DNA from: Oxynema aestuarii AP17
Lineage (GTDB): Bacteria > Cyanobacteriota > Cyanobacteriia > Cyanobacteriales > Laspinemataceae
Reading direction: 5' to 3'
DNA length: 64,000 nucleotides
Assembly (NCBI RefSeq): GCF_012295525.1
Contig: NZ_CP051167.1
Coordinates: forward strand, 4,447,501 to 4,511,500
A program made the position numbers and the translations under genes. This document shows, one piece after another, positions 37,157 to 46,762 of this stretch (the stretch's first letter is position 1; each line of letters opens with the position of its first letter). Below the pieces are notes generated by a model that saw only the letters and a program-made list of their open reading frames with translations, was not told the origin of the DNA and made no database searches.

Positions 37157-37978
37157 CTAACTATGAATGGTTCCATCGGGAAGAATGGCACCGCGCAAGT
37201 TGGCACCTGTCAGTTTGACCATGATGCGATCGTTGGAGCCGACTTTGGCGCCGCGTAGGTCGGCTCCGCGTAGGTCGGCGCCACTGAGATCGGCACCGAT
37301 CAAGTTGCACGATCGCAGATTGGCTTTGGTGAGGGTGGCTTGTAGCAAGTTGGCCCGAAATAGGTTGGCGTGTTCTAAGGTAGCGCCCGTGAGGTTGATT
37401 TTATGGAGGAAGGCGTCGCTGAGATCGGCGTGGGAGAGGTTGGCATAACTTAAGTTTCTGCCGGATAAGTCTTTTTCTTTAAAGTTGGCGCCGCGAAAGT
37501 CGGATCCGGCGAGGTCGGGTTGGGGAGATGGGGGTTTCGGCGGTTCGGAGGGATAGCGATCGCCCGTCGGCGAGGGAGGTTGTTGAGAATAAGGATTGCG
37601 CTTGTACGTCGATCGCGCGCTACTTTGCCAAGATTGACTTTGGGACGATCGCGCGTAGTCGGAATAAGGAGGACGGTAGGAATCGCGCGATCGCGCGTAG
37701 GTGGAGGACTGGTAAGGCGACTTGTAGTGAGGGCGTTTGGGTGGAGTTGCGTTCGCTTGCGGCGCCGTACCATTACCGAGATAGGCGCGCAATTGTTCGC
37801 GAGCTTGATTGAGTTGCTTGAGTTTTTCCTCAGCTTTTTGCCTCAAGCGTTCGTTTTCTTTAGGAATGCGATCGGGATGCCAAATAAATACTAAATCCTT
37901 ATAAGCTTGATTGATTTCTTCTTTAGACGCCCCCGGATCGAGATCGAGAACTCGATACCATTGCTCTAGATCGCTCAT
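37157..37978 (-). CDS. J-domain protein with C-terminal pentapeptide repeats
   Basis: A 273-residue protein. Residues 1-65 are a DnaJ domain with the HPD tripeptide (KDLVFIWHPDRIPKEN), so it should stimulate an Hsp70 (DnaK). A low-complexity linker rich in S/Y/R/P follows (about 75-155). The C-terminal ~110 residues are pentapeptide repeats of the A(D/N)LXX type (FRGANFKEKDLSGRNLSYAN, then ANLSHADLSDAFL and GADLSGADLRGADLRGA), which fold into a right-handed beta-helix. The fusion is known in cyanobacteria; the client is unknown. Confidence 0.85.
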   Translation of the reverse strand: MSDLEQWYRVLDLDPGASKEEINQAYKDLVFIWHPDRIPKENERLRQKAEEKLKQLNQAREQLRAYLGNGTAPQANATPPKRPHYKSPYQSSTYARSRDSYRPPYSDYARSSQSQSWQSSARSTYKRNPYSQQPPSPTGDRYPSEPPKPPSPQPDLAGSDFRGANFKEKDLSGRNLSYANLSHADLSDAFLHKINLTGATLEHANLFRANLLQATLTKANLRSCNLIGADLSGADLRGADLRGAKVGSNDRIMVKLTGANLRGAILPDGTIHS

Positions 37979-38039
37979 GGGCCACCCTCAATATGGCAGT
38001 ACCAATGCTGTTTATCGTACTTTTGATCGACGTTGCGTT

Positions 38040-38831
38040 TCACCTGGCCTGAGAACGCTGCTGGATATCCCATAATAAAATAAGGGCGAGGGCGATCGCC
38101 TCCCCCAACGCCGTCGCGACAATGGCAAGGCGATCGCCGTGACGCACGGCAATGGCGACGAACGCCCAGATAAACACCGCGTTAAAGGCCAGATCTCCCC
38201 GTTGTAAGCCGACGATCGCGGCGATCGCCCCGGCGATCGCTAACATTAAAATCGTCCACAGTTCCCCACTCAGACCGAACCCGCCCCAGTTTATATAATC
38301 TAGGGTACTGGCAATATTAACAATTGTCGCTACGCTAATCCAGCCTAAATAAATCGAGATCGGAACATCGACCCACCACCTCTGTCGCCGGGAGTGGGGA
38401 ACGCGACCGATTCCCAACTGTAGATACAGGACGATTAACGACCCTAAAATCCCCAACATCGCCACGACGGAAAGGGCAAACGAACCTAATTGAAACAAAA
38501 ATACCCAAACGATCTGCGACAAACTGGCTACAACCATCCAATATCCTCCCCGTCGCAAGCGCGGATCGGCTTGCTGTTGGGGCAGAGCTTGATAGATGGC
38601 AAAACTAATTAACCCGAGGTAAATCACTCCCCAAATAGCGAAGGCATAATTGGCAGGAATAATCAATACATCTCTAAATACACTGTTAGAAATGTCGCCA
38701 ATACTTTGACCTTTTAATGGGACGATATTCGATAAAACATTAATTGTAAAAGCAGCTAAAATCGCGGCTGCCGTTGCCCAAGTGCGGGCGCGATCGCCGC
38801 CAGTCACGGCAATATTATTCGTTTCACTCAT
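38040..38831 (-). CDS. TspO/MBR-like (tryptophan-rich sensory) membrane protein
   Basis: A 263-residue protein with seven or eight membrane helices. PANYAFAIWGVIYLGLISFA is a typical segment of TspO-like proteins of the longer, plant/cyanobacterial kind; W residues are frequent in the helices (IVWVFLFQLG, WWVDVPISIYLGWISVA). The frame extends upstream to 38915 but the first 28 residues there are polar and unlike the family, so the ATG at 38829-38831 is preferred. Ligand unknown. Confidence 0.65.
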   Translation of the reverse strand: MSETNNIAVTGGDRARTWATAAAILAAFTINVLSNIVPLKGQSIGDISNSVFRDVLIIPANYAFAIWGVIYLGLISFAIYQALPQQQADPRLRRGGYWMVVASLSQIVWVFLFQLGSFALSVVAMLGILGSLIVLYLQLGIGRVPHSRRQRWWVDVPISIYLGWISVATIVNIASTLDYINWGGFGLSGELWTILMLAIAGAIAAIVGLQRGDLAFNAVFIWAFVAIAVRHGDRLAIVATALGEAIALALILLWDIQQRSQAR

Positions 38832-39016
38832 TTCTTTTACTCCAAAATCAACGTCAATCTCGCTCGCGATCGGGTACAGAAGAAAATTTTCAATTTCAAA
38901 ATCTAGGTTTATCAAAACCTTAAAAACATGATTTCCATCTTATCAAAAACTTTAAATTGCCGTGATAGCATCAATTTATATTCATTTTATCGAGCCGCGA
39001 ACCTTCCTAAGCATTT

Positions 39017-40486
39017 ATGAAAAAAGGGCTTTATTTAATTTCCTCGATCGCCGCCGCCGCCGTCGCCCTTGCCGGATGTTCGATTTTTAATCAATCCACT
39101 CCCGTTGCCGCATCTTTTGCCTTACCCGAAAGCGCCAAAAGCGAACCGTGGCCCGTCCAAAGTGGCTTAAAAGTGCAGGTCGTGCGCGATCGCATTCCCA
39201 CAGTCGATCGCGTCGTTCTCGTTCCCGACGAAGCCACCTTTTTACAAGCCATTTCCGAATGGAGTTTGCAAGGACGCTGGCCGATTTTAATCGAAGACGA
39301 CACCTACACGCCGATGTTTTTGCGGCGCTTTCAAGCGGCGGAAGTCATTCACCTGGAAGCCACGGGCGATCGCCTCCCGGAAGATCCCCAACGACGCCGC
39401 CAAGCCTTGCGCCAAGCGGTGGCGACGGCTTGGGAAGCTGCCGACCCGGAATCCTTACCCCAACAATGGCAAGCGATCGGGTGGGAACCGCCAGGAGTGG
39501 CGATCGCCTCCGAGACAGACCCAGCTTGGCCTGCCGCCGTTGCCTTAGCCGCCGATCGCGGTCAACCCCTCGTCTTTCTCGACGGCGATTTCGGCACCGC
39601 TAACGACCAACTGACCCCCGATCGCTGGCAAGCCTTAAACGCTGAAATTGAACAAAAAGTCGAAGAAGCGGGCTATCCCTACAAAGACCTCGGCGACGCG
39701 ATCGATACCGTAGTGCTGGCGCGCGAACTCGCCGTCAAATACCAACCCAGCGCCGAGGAAGCCGAACCCCGGGCCGTGACCGACGGTTTGGGACGCCACC
39801 GCAACGGCGAACGCTGGGCGGTTTTCGGCTGGATCTACGGTTCCGCCGCGCGATCGCTCTATCAAGCCATGTCCTCGATCTTCCTCGATTCCGAAAATGC
39901 CCTCCTTTACGACAGTTATCGCAAGGAAGGGACTTGGCTGGAATACGAAATGACCGATGCAGCAGCGCAACTGCATAATTTTGGCCTCAACGTGACTTTA
40001 GTCGAACGGCCCGAGTCTACCTTGGAAAAGTGGCAGCAATTGAGTGCGGACGATTGGAATTTCGATTTAGTTTGGGTCAATTCCCTCGGCGGACACGATA
40101 CCTTTTCCGTCGGACGAGGCGAAGCCTCGGTCGATGATATTCCTACTCTACAAGTTCCGGCGGCGGTTCACTTCATTCACAGTTGGTCTACGGTTCGACC
40201 CGACGATCTCAATACGGTGGCGGGTCGCTGGTTGCAGAACGGCGCTTACGTGTATGTCGGTAGCGTTCACGAACCCTATTTATCGGCGTTTATTCCCCCA
40301 AAATTATTAGTGCGGCGGGTGTTGCGATCGTCGCCGTTGGCGATCGCCGCCCGTCAGTTAGAATCCGATCCGTGGAAAATTACGATTTTCGGCGATCCGT
40401 TGATGCGAATTACCCCACCGAGAACGCGGATCTCTGCTCGGGAGTTTGCCAAGTTGCAAGCACTCGGACAAGAAAGCGCGAAGTGA
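39017..40486 (+). CDS. Predicted lipoprotein of unknown function
   Basis: A 489-residue protein with a lipoprotein signal: MKKGLYLISSIAAAAVALAG followed by the lipobox cysteine (LAGC at 17-20). The mature part is soluble and slightly acidic. The recognisable blocks are VDRVVLVPDEATFLQAISEW, DGLGRHRNGERWAVFGWIYG, VPAAVHFIHSWSTVRPDDL and WLQNGAYVYVGSVHEPYLSA. The last parts recall cysteine-peptidase-like or polysaccharide-surface proteins, but I cannot assign a family. Confidence 0.7.
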   Translation: MKKGLYLISSIAAAAVALAGCSIFNQSTPVAASFALPESAKSEPWPVQSGLKVQVVRDRIPTVDRVVLVPDEATFLQAISEWSLQGRWPILIEDDTYTPMFLRRFQAAEVIHLEATGDRLPEDPQRRRQALRQAVATAWEAADPESLPQQWQAIGWEPPGVAIASETDPAWPAAVALAADRGQPLVFLDGDFGTANDQLTPDRWQALNAEIEQKVEEAGYPYKDLGDAIDTVVLARELAVKYQPSAEEAEPRAVTDGLGRHRNGERWAVFGWIYGSAARSLYQAMSSIFLDSENALLYDSYRKEGTWLEYEMTDAAAQLHNFGLNVTLVERPESTLEKWQQLSADDWNFDLVWVNSLGGHDTFSVGRGEASVDDIPTLQVPAAVHFIHSWSTVRPDDLNTVAGRWLQNGAYVYVGSVHEPYLSAFIPPKLLVRRVLRSSPLAIAARQLESDPWKITIFGDPLMRITPPRTRISAREFAKLQALGQESAK

Positions 40487-40750
40487 ATCCAATTCTGTTG
40501 GCTGTTTGAATTTTAGGCAGTAACAGAGGCGATCGCGGGCCATTGCCCAAAATCGATTGTTACAATCCCGGAAGGAAAAACCATCATTTGGAAGTAGCGA
40601 TCTGTGGAACTTAACAGCACGGTGGGTCTGTCGTCATAGTTATCCTTCGATCCGTTCGAGGAAGGAGCGAAATCCCGCTTTCTATTGCCTGCCGATCGCG
40701 CGATCTCCTCCCCAAGACCTTGCTGCTCTCCTCAACCCTGGAGAACTGCG

Positions 40751-41254
40751 ATGAAACAACAATCCGATCGCCCAACCCCCCCAAAACAACCGCGTCCTCT
40801 CATTCTCGCCCTGATGTTAACCGGGGTGCTATTTTGGGATGCAAATTTTAACAATACCAATAGCGCACGGGCCAGTCCCGACCCGATCCGCATTGCCCGC
40901 AAATTGGTTAAAAATACGAGTACGATTCTCAAATATTACAAAGAAGTGATTCATCTGGATCTGGCGGTCGGCGAGGCTGTTTTTGCCGATCTGTCCCAGA
41001 AAACCGGATTGCCGCCGGAACAATTCGAGATTACCGATCGCCAAAAACGAGTATGGCCCGATCGCTGTTTGGGACTCGGGAGTAATCCGTCCCTTTGTCC
41101 GTCGGAAGCGGTAGAAGGATGGCGTCTGGAAATTTCCCATCGTTGGATTTATCGCACGGATCTGCTCGGACGGGCGATCGCCCTGGAAAATCCCGAAGCG
41201 TCGCAGCCCTCTCCCAAAACGGGCTACGCCGAAGAGAAAGATGGGGCGAAATAG
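40751..41254 (+). CDS. Secreted protein of unknown function
   Basis: A 167-residue protein with a signal-like N terminus (PRPLILALMLTGVLFWDANF, then a possible cleavage after ARAS). The mature part contains two cysteines (RCLGLGSNPSLCPSEA) that may form a disulfide, and SHRWIYRTDLLGRAI. The frame is open upstream to 40685, but the ATG at 40751 gives the signal peptide. No family recognised. Confidence 0.6.
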   Translation: MKQQSDRPTPPKQPRPLILALMLTGVLFWDANFNNTNSARASPDPIRIARKLVKNTSTILKYYKEVIHLDLAVGEAVFADLSQKTGLPPEQFEITDRQKRVWPDRCLGLGSNPSLCPSEAVEGWRLEISHRWIYRTDLLGRAIALENPEASQPSPKTGYAEEKDGAK

Positions 41255-41379
41255 CCGATCGCATTCAAAAATTACCGAAATCACTGTAAATTTAGGGGAG
41301 AACAGAGGTAAAAATATATACTTTCCCTCTTCGATCTCCACTGTTGCCACGGCGATCGGGCGATCGCCCCAGCCGTTTA

Positions 41380-41428
41380 AAATCTAAAAATCTAAAAATC
41401 TAAACTCTAAACTCTAAACTCTAAAATA
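41380..41428. repeat. Short tandem heptamer repeats (CTAAAAA / CTAAACT)
   Basis: Seven tandem units of CTAAAAT, CTAAAAA or CTAAACT lie between the secreted-protein gene and the disrupted lipoprotein gene. The same family occurs at 27861-27888 and 57428-57462. Such short tandemly repeated sequences are known from filamentous cyanobacteria. Confidence 0.75.
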
Positions 41429-41453
41429 TATTCGATCGCAGGAGGATTTTGTT

Positions 41454-41564
41454 ATGCCATTCGCCAAACCCTGCTCGATCGACGTCAGTGCGATCCTCGT
41501 CAGCGTTGCAGGGTTATCTTTGGCAGGATGTCAAATTCTTAATTCTTCAGCCGATAATAGTTAA
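41454..41564 (+). pseudogene. 5' end of a lipoprotein gene interrupted by a mobile element
   Basis: The ATG at 41454 with AGGAGGA upstream encodes MPFAKPCSIDVSAILVSVAG, then LSLAGC, a lipoprotein signal with lipobox cysteine, and stops after ILNSSADNS. The IS607-type element begins about here. On its far side (44710-45092) lies the 3' end of a beta-propeller-like gene in the same orientation. The two are most simply parts of one gene. Confidence 0.6.
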
Positions 41565-41810
41565 CCAAAATATAGTCAGATATAAACAAGACATGGATTC
41601 TATTTCAAAAATCCCCTTCATTTTGGCTTCGAGAGATTAATTCTCCTTGGGTGAACTACGCACCTCTCTATCCCATAGCCCATAAAGGCATTTGGGAATG
41701 CTTTTCTTAAGATATTATAGGAGCCTAAGATATCCGCTTGACACAATAATCCTGTATCAGTCCGGTAAAGACCTCTTTTAATTCTTTTTCCCGTAAACTT
41801 AGGAACTTTA

Positions 41811-42928
41811 GCAATCCTAAGTCATTTGTGGCAAAAATCCATAAGAATATAGCTTAGGGAAATCAAAAACTTGGCCATCAGCAAATATCTTGAATAGCTC
41901 TTTAACTCTTTTAAATGAATCACATAAAAAATAAAATGTTCTCAAGAAATTTTTAGTTTGCAGCCAAATATCTTCAACTGGATTTTGCTCGGGAGCATTC
42001 GGAGCAAACTTCGTACAAGTAATCAACCATTCATCTTCTTCTAAGCCTTCATTTAGCTCTTTTAAAAAATCTCGAAATTGTTGAGAGTCGTGATACCTGG
42101 CACCATCCCAAAAAATGGCTAATTTTTGTCCCGGTCTTTGTTCTCGTAAGTATTGTATAAACTGAATGGTATTGTCGGTATCGGCTTTCGGGTATTCTTG
42201 AAGAATAAATTCATGAGTTTGGTAATCTAAAGCGCCATAATAACTTTGGCGACTTTTTTGGTTTTTAATGGGAATTTCGACTCTTATATCTTTTCTTCCC
42301 CAAACAAAACCCAAGACGTCTCCCCAAAGAAGATGACATTCATCAATCATAAACACAGCAAGCTTTCCAGCTTTGATATCCTCTTCCCAGTCCTTAAGCT
42401 TCTTTTGAATTTCTTCTTCTTTTTTTTTGACTAGCTTTTCATCTTTGGCTGGATTCTTTTTTTGCGACTTTTTCCAGCTCATGCCAGCCGCTTTCAGCAA
42501 GTCATAATAACTTTGATTTGAAGAATAAATCACGTTGTATTCTTGCTGCAAATATCGTTTTAAGTCAGACAATCTCAAATACTCTTGTTGTCTTATCCAT
42601 GAAGTGATTTGTGTTTTTTCTTCCGGTTTTAGATAGCCTTTACTTCCTTTGTATTGAAGATTCAAACTCTCAACACCCTCAAAAATTGCTTTATTTTTCC
42701 ATTGACTAACGAAGCTCGAAGAAACATTTAATATTTCTTCAATTTTCTTAGAGGGTTGACCAGATAATTTCATTTTGGCTGCCAATGCTCTCTTCATTTC
42801 TTTGGTATTTGTGGTATTTTCAATGAAATTATCTAGCTCGTCTATGATATTCATGAGGTCTGTCTGATATTGAGAATCTTCCGTGTATATTATAACAAAA
42901 AAAGCTTCCATGAATCATTTAGGACTGC
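41811..42928 (-). mobile_element. IS630-family insertion sequence, 1118 bp, inside tnpB
   Basis: The ends are imperfect inverted repeats: GCAATCCTAAGTCATTTGTGG on the left and, reading inward on the other strand, GCAGTCCTAAATGATTCATG on the right. Both are flanked by TA (41809-41810 and 42929-42930). One intact transposase gene fills it. It is unrelated in its ends to the IS630-type element at 17457-18747. Confidence 0.85.
41817..42911 (-). CDS. IS630-family transposase, intact
   Basis: A leftward protein of up to 364 residues. The N-terminal helix-turn-helix is GQPSKKIEEILNVSSSFVSQ and a second winged helix follows (RLSDLKRYLQQEYNV). The DDE triad is complete: D in AVFMIDECHLLWGD, D in AIFWDGARYHDSQ and E in APEQNPVEDIWLQTK. 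The start may be the ATG of MNIIDELDNF, about 20 codons inside the longest frame. The element is probably still functional, unlike its IS607 host. Confidence 0.88.
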   Translation of the reverse strand: MEAFFVIIYTEDSQYQTDLMNIIDELDNFIENTTNTKEMKRALAAKMKLSGQPSKKIEEILNVSSSFVSQWKNKAIFEGVESLNLQYKGSKGYLKPEEKTQITSWIRQQEYLRLSDLKRYLQQEYNVIYSSNQSYYDLLKAAGMSWKKSQKKNPAKDEKLVKKKEEEIQKKLKDWEEDIKAGKLAVFMIDECHLLWGDVLGFVWGRKDIRVEIPIKNQKSRQSYYGALDYQTHEFILQEYPKADTDNTIQFIQYLREQRPGQKLAIFWDGARYHDSQQFRDFLKELNEGLEEDEWLITCTKFAPNAPEQNPVEDIWLQTKNFLRTFYFLCDSFKRVKELFKIFADGQVFDFPKLYSYGFLPQMT

Positions 42929-44024
42929 TATTTTACCGTTTCTCCATAAACCGGAAGCGGATCTAAGTTGAAAAAGTTCGACTGACTCGTATAACTCTCT
43001 TCAGTTAGAACCACTTTAATCCCTACTAATTGACATTTATAGGTCAACATTTCAATCAGACGGTTGAAAGGAATTCCCACAAAGTTTTGGTTGTTAACTT
43101 TCCCCATCTTGGCATTTTGTTTCCACCCCTCATTTTTGCCAATGACTAAAGTAGTAATATTTTTATCAAGCAGTAGATTGACCAGATAACGGCTGGCTCG
43201 ATGGAGATAGTTCTCCACTTTTTGATTTCGGCATCGAGTCAGACGCTGGATTCTCTTAGAGGTGGGTCGATTTCCTTTTAATTGGGATTGGAGAAAGGCT
43301 TTTCGTTTATTGTAGAATTGATTCAGGCTTTTTAAGGGTCTGCCATTTATCAACAGAGGAACAAAGTCCGGTTGATTAGAAGTTACAGCCATTAAAACAT
43401 CTACACCTAAATCCACACTAGCGACCCATTCATTGGATTTCAATGTTTGTTCTATTTCTTCATAAATGACCTCAATGATATAACAATCGCATCGAGGAAC
43501 GATTCTCACCTCCACTACTTTTTCGGCTACAGAAGTCTCCAACTCTATTTGGGTTTTTGAGCATTTGATTTTACCTTTTTTTAAAGCCACTTTACTTAGA
43601 GCCTGTTTCACGTACACCAATAAGTGACGACCTTTCTGACTGTTTTTATATTTGGGGATTTTCGGGTTGACTAAAAACTTCTCCTTGTTGACTTTGTAGG
43701 CTTGATTGGCGGCAAAAAAGGATTGCCAGTTTTTGTCTAATCCTCGTAACACCTGTTGAGAGACTTTAGCTGGTAAAGCGCGATATTGCTCCGTCTTCTG
43801 CATTAATTTATCCATCCGGTTATAGTTTAAGTAACCATGACCATAAATAAAGTTTTGACGGATTAGATAATTAGCCGCATTGTAGAGATTTTTGGAATGC
43901 CATGATAACTCATCGATCTCATCCCAAAACCTATGACCTTTTTTGATTATATGTCTTTCGACTAATTTCACTAGCGTTCCTTTAATTCGGCAATAATTTT
44001 TTCGGTTTTCCGTTTCGAGCGTCT

Positions 44025-44533
44025 TCATCCATAAAGACGAGAACAGAATGAAGTAATGATAGCAATTAAATCTTCCATCAATTCATCTTGTCGATCCTCG
44101 CTATGATTGACAATCTCAACGGTTTTTCCCCTCTCTTTTAACCGGATCTCAAGGTAATTTGTCCCCAACCTCGCCAAACGGTCTTTATGCTCCACTATCA
44201 ATATATCGTAATGGGAATCGGTTAAAACCTTAGCCAATTTTGGACGATTATCATTTAAACCACTGCCAATTTCTTTGACGACTTTATAAATTTGATAGCC
44301 TCTGGCAATAGCATAATCTTTTAACCGTTCCGCTTGTCGCTCAAGGTGATCTTTATTTTCTGCACTAGAGACTCTGGCATAAATACAGGCCATTCTCTCG
44401 GTTTTCTTCTTCCCTTCTTCGGTAATGATAATTGTTCCCGAAGTTGATAGCCCGTTAGATGACTTTTTTGCCACCATCTCCACGCCGTTTGATAACTCAC
44501 CCCGGCTTTTTTGGCATAGTCTGAGAGTTTCAT
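44025..44533 (-). pseudogene. IS607-type serine recombinase TnpA, frameshifted
   Basis: It starts MKLSDYAKKAGVSYQTAWRW, the MerR-like helix-turn-helix of IS607 TnpA. The frame is lost near 44440-44450 and is picked up as SGTIIITEEGKKKTER followed by the catalytic CIYARVSSAENKDHLERQ (nucleophile serine). It ends just as tnpB begins (stop and ATG overlap by four bases). The single indel makes TnpA inactive unless frameshifting occurs. Confidence 0.82.
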
Positions 44534-44709
44534 GGTTATATCTTAACAGGAATGACTATACTTGACTATGTATTTAGTTAAACTTTACAATACTGAAATC
44601 CGCGATTTTTGCGGCTTCAGTCCTTCTAAACTTACTCAAATTTTTATTTGAGCATAAAAACTGAGTAATTTCAAAAAACTTTAGGGAGAAATTTAAACCC
44701 TGTTTTTAA

Positions 44710-45092
44710 CCCTCCTCTACGTCAATCGTCCCCGCCGTCGGGATTCCGGTGAGGTCGGTTTGGCTAAAGTTTATGCTTTCAATCTGGAAACGGGCGATCG
44801 CCAATTGGTGTTTGCAGAAACGGAAACGGAACGACTCGCGGCGCCGCGCCCGGATTTTTCGGAAACGAGCGATCGCCTCGTCCTCGGGATTGACGACGCC
44901 GGAGGTCAGCCGAGCTTATTCGTTTACAATTTAGCGGATCGAACGGGACAGCGCGTCCATTTGCCTCCCGGTAAGCGCCTGCTGGCGACGGAACGCCGTT
45001 TGGAATAGGCGGGCGATCGCCTCGTGGTTCCCCTCGAAGATCGTGGCGATCGCCGCTTGAGTACCCTGTCGATCGACCTCGGCGACTCGTGA
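44710..45092 (+). pseudogene. 3' end of the interrupted lipoprotein / beta-propeller gene
   Basis: The frame reads LLYVNRPRRRDSGEVGLAKV, YAFNLETGDRQLVFAE and LVLGIDDAGGQPSLFVYNLA, a TolB/WD40-like blade pattern. An in-frame TAG sits after ERRLE (about 45006-45008), then the same frame continues AGDRLVVPLEDRGDRRLSTL to a TGA at 45090-45092. GC content and HIP1 sites return to the core type here. It is separated from its start (41454) by the IS607/IS630 composite. Confidence 0.55.
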
Positions 45093-45196
45093 TTTTAAAG
45101 ATTTTATTAATCTACGGTTTATCGGTCGGGATTGTGTTGTATTCTTTGAACTATCCTGTTACAATCCTGTTCGTTAGATAACACGACTCAGCCGTT

Positions 45197-45784
45197 ATGA
45201 AGGTTCACGCCGGACAGTTTCACGCTCTGCGGACTCAACAGACTCACCGCGATTCGCATTTGGGCACTTTACGCGCCGTTGCGAATCCGGAACCGACATT
45301 TTTATACTTTGCTTACGGGTCGTGCATGTGTCCGGTAGATTTGAAGCGATCGCTCGGCGAGAGAACCCACGCTTACGCGATCGGTCCGGCGACCTTGAAA
45401 GGTTATCGTCTGGCGTTCTACGCTTATTCCTCGTTGAGAAATTGCGGCGTTCTCGATGTGGTCAAAGACCCGAATGCTGCCGTGGAAGGGGTGCTTTACC
45501 AGTTACCCTGGCGGTTGAGCGATCGCCTCGACGAACGCGAGATCGGTTATCATCACGAAACCGTAGAGGTGCGATCGCAGGGTAAAATCTACCCAAATGT
45601 GAGAACTTATACGGCGATCGACAAACTCCCCACCGAACTCGCCCCCAACGACTGGTATTTTAACGTCGTCCTGCGCGGTGCCATTACCTGCGGACTGCCG
45701 GAACAGTATTGCTGGCGGCTGTTCGACCACATGCACCAATTGCAACAACGCCAGTTACAGCCTTGGGAACGGCGATCGGCGTGA
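45197..45784 (+). CDS. Gamma-glutamylcyclotransferase-like protein
   Basis: A 195-residue protein of the GGCT/AIG2-like fold: the family strand and turn TFLYFAYGSCMCPVDLKRSL (the Y-GS substrate-binding turn), LKGYRLAFYAYSS, GVLYQLPWRLSDRLDEREIG (with the catalytic-type glutamate in LDEREIGY), and YHHETVEVRSQG. Family members release 5-oxoproline from gamma-glutamyl peptides; the exact substrate is not evident. The first ~30 residues are less conserved in look, so the start could be later. Confidence 0.8.
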   Translation: MKVHAGQFHALRTQQTHRDSHLGTLRAVANPEPTFLYFAYGSCMCPVDLKRSLGERTHAYAIGPATLKGYRLAFYAYSSLRNCGVLDVVKDPNAAVEGVLYQLPWRLSDRLDEREIGYHHETVEVRSQGKIYPNVRTYTAIDKLPTELAPNDWYFNVVLRGAITCGLPEQYCWRLFDHMHQLQQRQLQPWERRSA

Positions 45785-45855
45785 GGGAATTTTTTTAGAT
45801 TCTAGATTCTAGATTATACATTAAGAGTGAAGGGACATTTTTCTCACTACACCTC

Positions 45856-46641
45856 TCACGCAGCATTGGTTCGGCGATCGGCCAGAGGAATTTCGACGCG
45901 CGCACCGGGTTTAACTTCGATTAACTGAGTGGAAAGCTCATTTTTTGCCAACATCGAGCGAAAATCTTCCGCACTCCCACTGGCGCGCAACGCCGCATTT
46001 AACATTCCCTCAAATACCACGTCGCCTCCCGCCGCCGTCGGTAACATCACCTGCGGTCGCAGCCAACGCGCCACGTCCAACGCCGTTTGTTTGCCTTGAA
46101 TAATCGGGCCGAGAATCGGTAACGTTAAATCGACGATCGGGGTAATCGCCACATCGACCGGGGCGATCTCTTTCAACGACGGCGACGGATAGCCGTGGGG
46201 TTCGTAATACAAACTCGTCCCCGTTTCTAAATCTCTGAGAACGTAAGCATTTTCTGTTAACAGTGGACCGATGGGCGCCCCGGGAAAGGCTTGAATTTCT
46301 AATCGAGCGTCCAGATTGAAGGTTTGAGAGTGGGGCAGTTCGCGCACCTGCTCGAATCCGAGATCGCGCGCTACTCGCGCCCCATTGACCGAAGCGACCA
46401 CCGGGAGGGCGCGATCGAGCAGTTTGAGGGTTGGAGGATGGGCGTGATCTTCTAATCCTTGGGAGAGTAAAATTAAATCGATATTTTCTGGAATCGGGCG
46501 ATCGCCGCCGTGGCGTTCTCCTTTAAATAACCACGGTAAATTACCGAAGACCAACGGACCGACCAACCAAGGATCGAGGAGTATCCGCTTTCCCGCTAGT
46601 TCGATCAGCCAGGAATTACTATCAAACCAAGTTAAATGCAT
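45856..46641 (-). CDS. MBL-fold protein with altered metal motif
   Basis: A 261-residue protein with the UlaG-like metallo-beta-lactamase order: MHLTWFDSNSWLIELAGKRI, LLDPWLVGPL, DLILLSQGLEDHAHPPTLKL and LYYEPHGYPSPSLKEIAPVD. In place of the canonical HxHxDH it has QGLEDHAH, so two of the usual zinc-binding histidines are missing. This variant seems typical of a plant/cyanobacterial subgroup. Activity and substrate are unknown. Confidence 0.75.
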   Translation of the reverse strand: MHLTWFDSNSWLIELAGKRILLDPWLVGPLVFGNLPWLFKGERHGGDRPIPENIDLILLSQGLEDHAHPPTLKLLDRALPVVASVNGARVARDLGFEQVRELPHSQTFNLDARLEIQAFPGAPIGPLLTENAYVLRDLETGTSLYYEPHGYPSPSLKEIAPVDVAITPIVDLTLPILGPIIQGKQTALDVARWLRPQVMLPTAAGGDVVFEGMLNAALRASGSAEDFRSMLAKNELSTQLIEVKPGARVEIPLADRRTNAA

Positions 46642-46762
46642 CGAATGTGTTGAGGATAACGCCTCACCCTATTTTAAAAGCCGATCGCCCTACTTCTATC
46701 GCGAGGTTGAGAAGATCCCGGGATTTCAGAGACTGTTTATCAAGAAAATACCAAAAAATTAT

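Larger units (their letters stand above)
41618..44028 (-). pseudogene. IS607-type tnpB interrupted by an IS630-type element
   Basis: The N-terminal 5/6 runs leftward from 44028 to 42929: IKGTLVKLVERHIIKKGHRF, VASVDLGVDVLMAVTSN (RuvC-I aspartate), TLVIGKNEGWKQNAKMG (RuvC-II glutamate), TEESYTSQSNFFNLDPLP. After the IS630-type insertion the tail resumes at 41808 as KFTGKRIKRGLYRTDTGLLC and ADILGSYNILRK (RuvC-III aspartate) and stops at 41618. The two parts are one base out of frame across a single TA. The TSKS/zinc-cysteine region is partly degenerate. Confidence 0.85.
41566..44709 (-). mobile_element. IS607-type element carrying a nested IS630-type element
   Basis: A region of about 3.1 kb, AT-rich and free of HIP1 sites, sitting within a lipoprotein gene. 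It carries an IS607 tnpA (serine recombinase) and tnpB, both leftward, with an IS630-type element inside tnpB. The ends are approximate because IS607 elements lack inverted repeats and target duplications. They are placed where the lipoprotein sequence stops and resumes. Confidence 0.75.

Noticed and set aside
41380-41428. Heptamer array as a possible replication origin or iteron set
   Set aside because: The units (CTAAAAA/CTAAACT) recur at several unrelated places, there is no dnaA or replication gene nearby, and they fit dispersed short tandem repeats.
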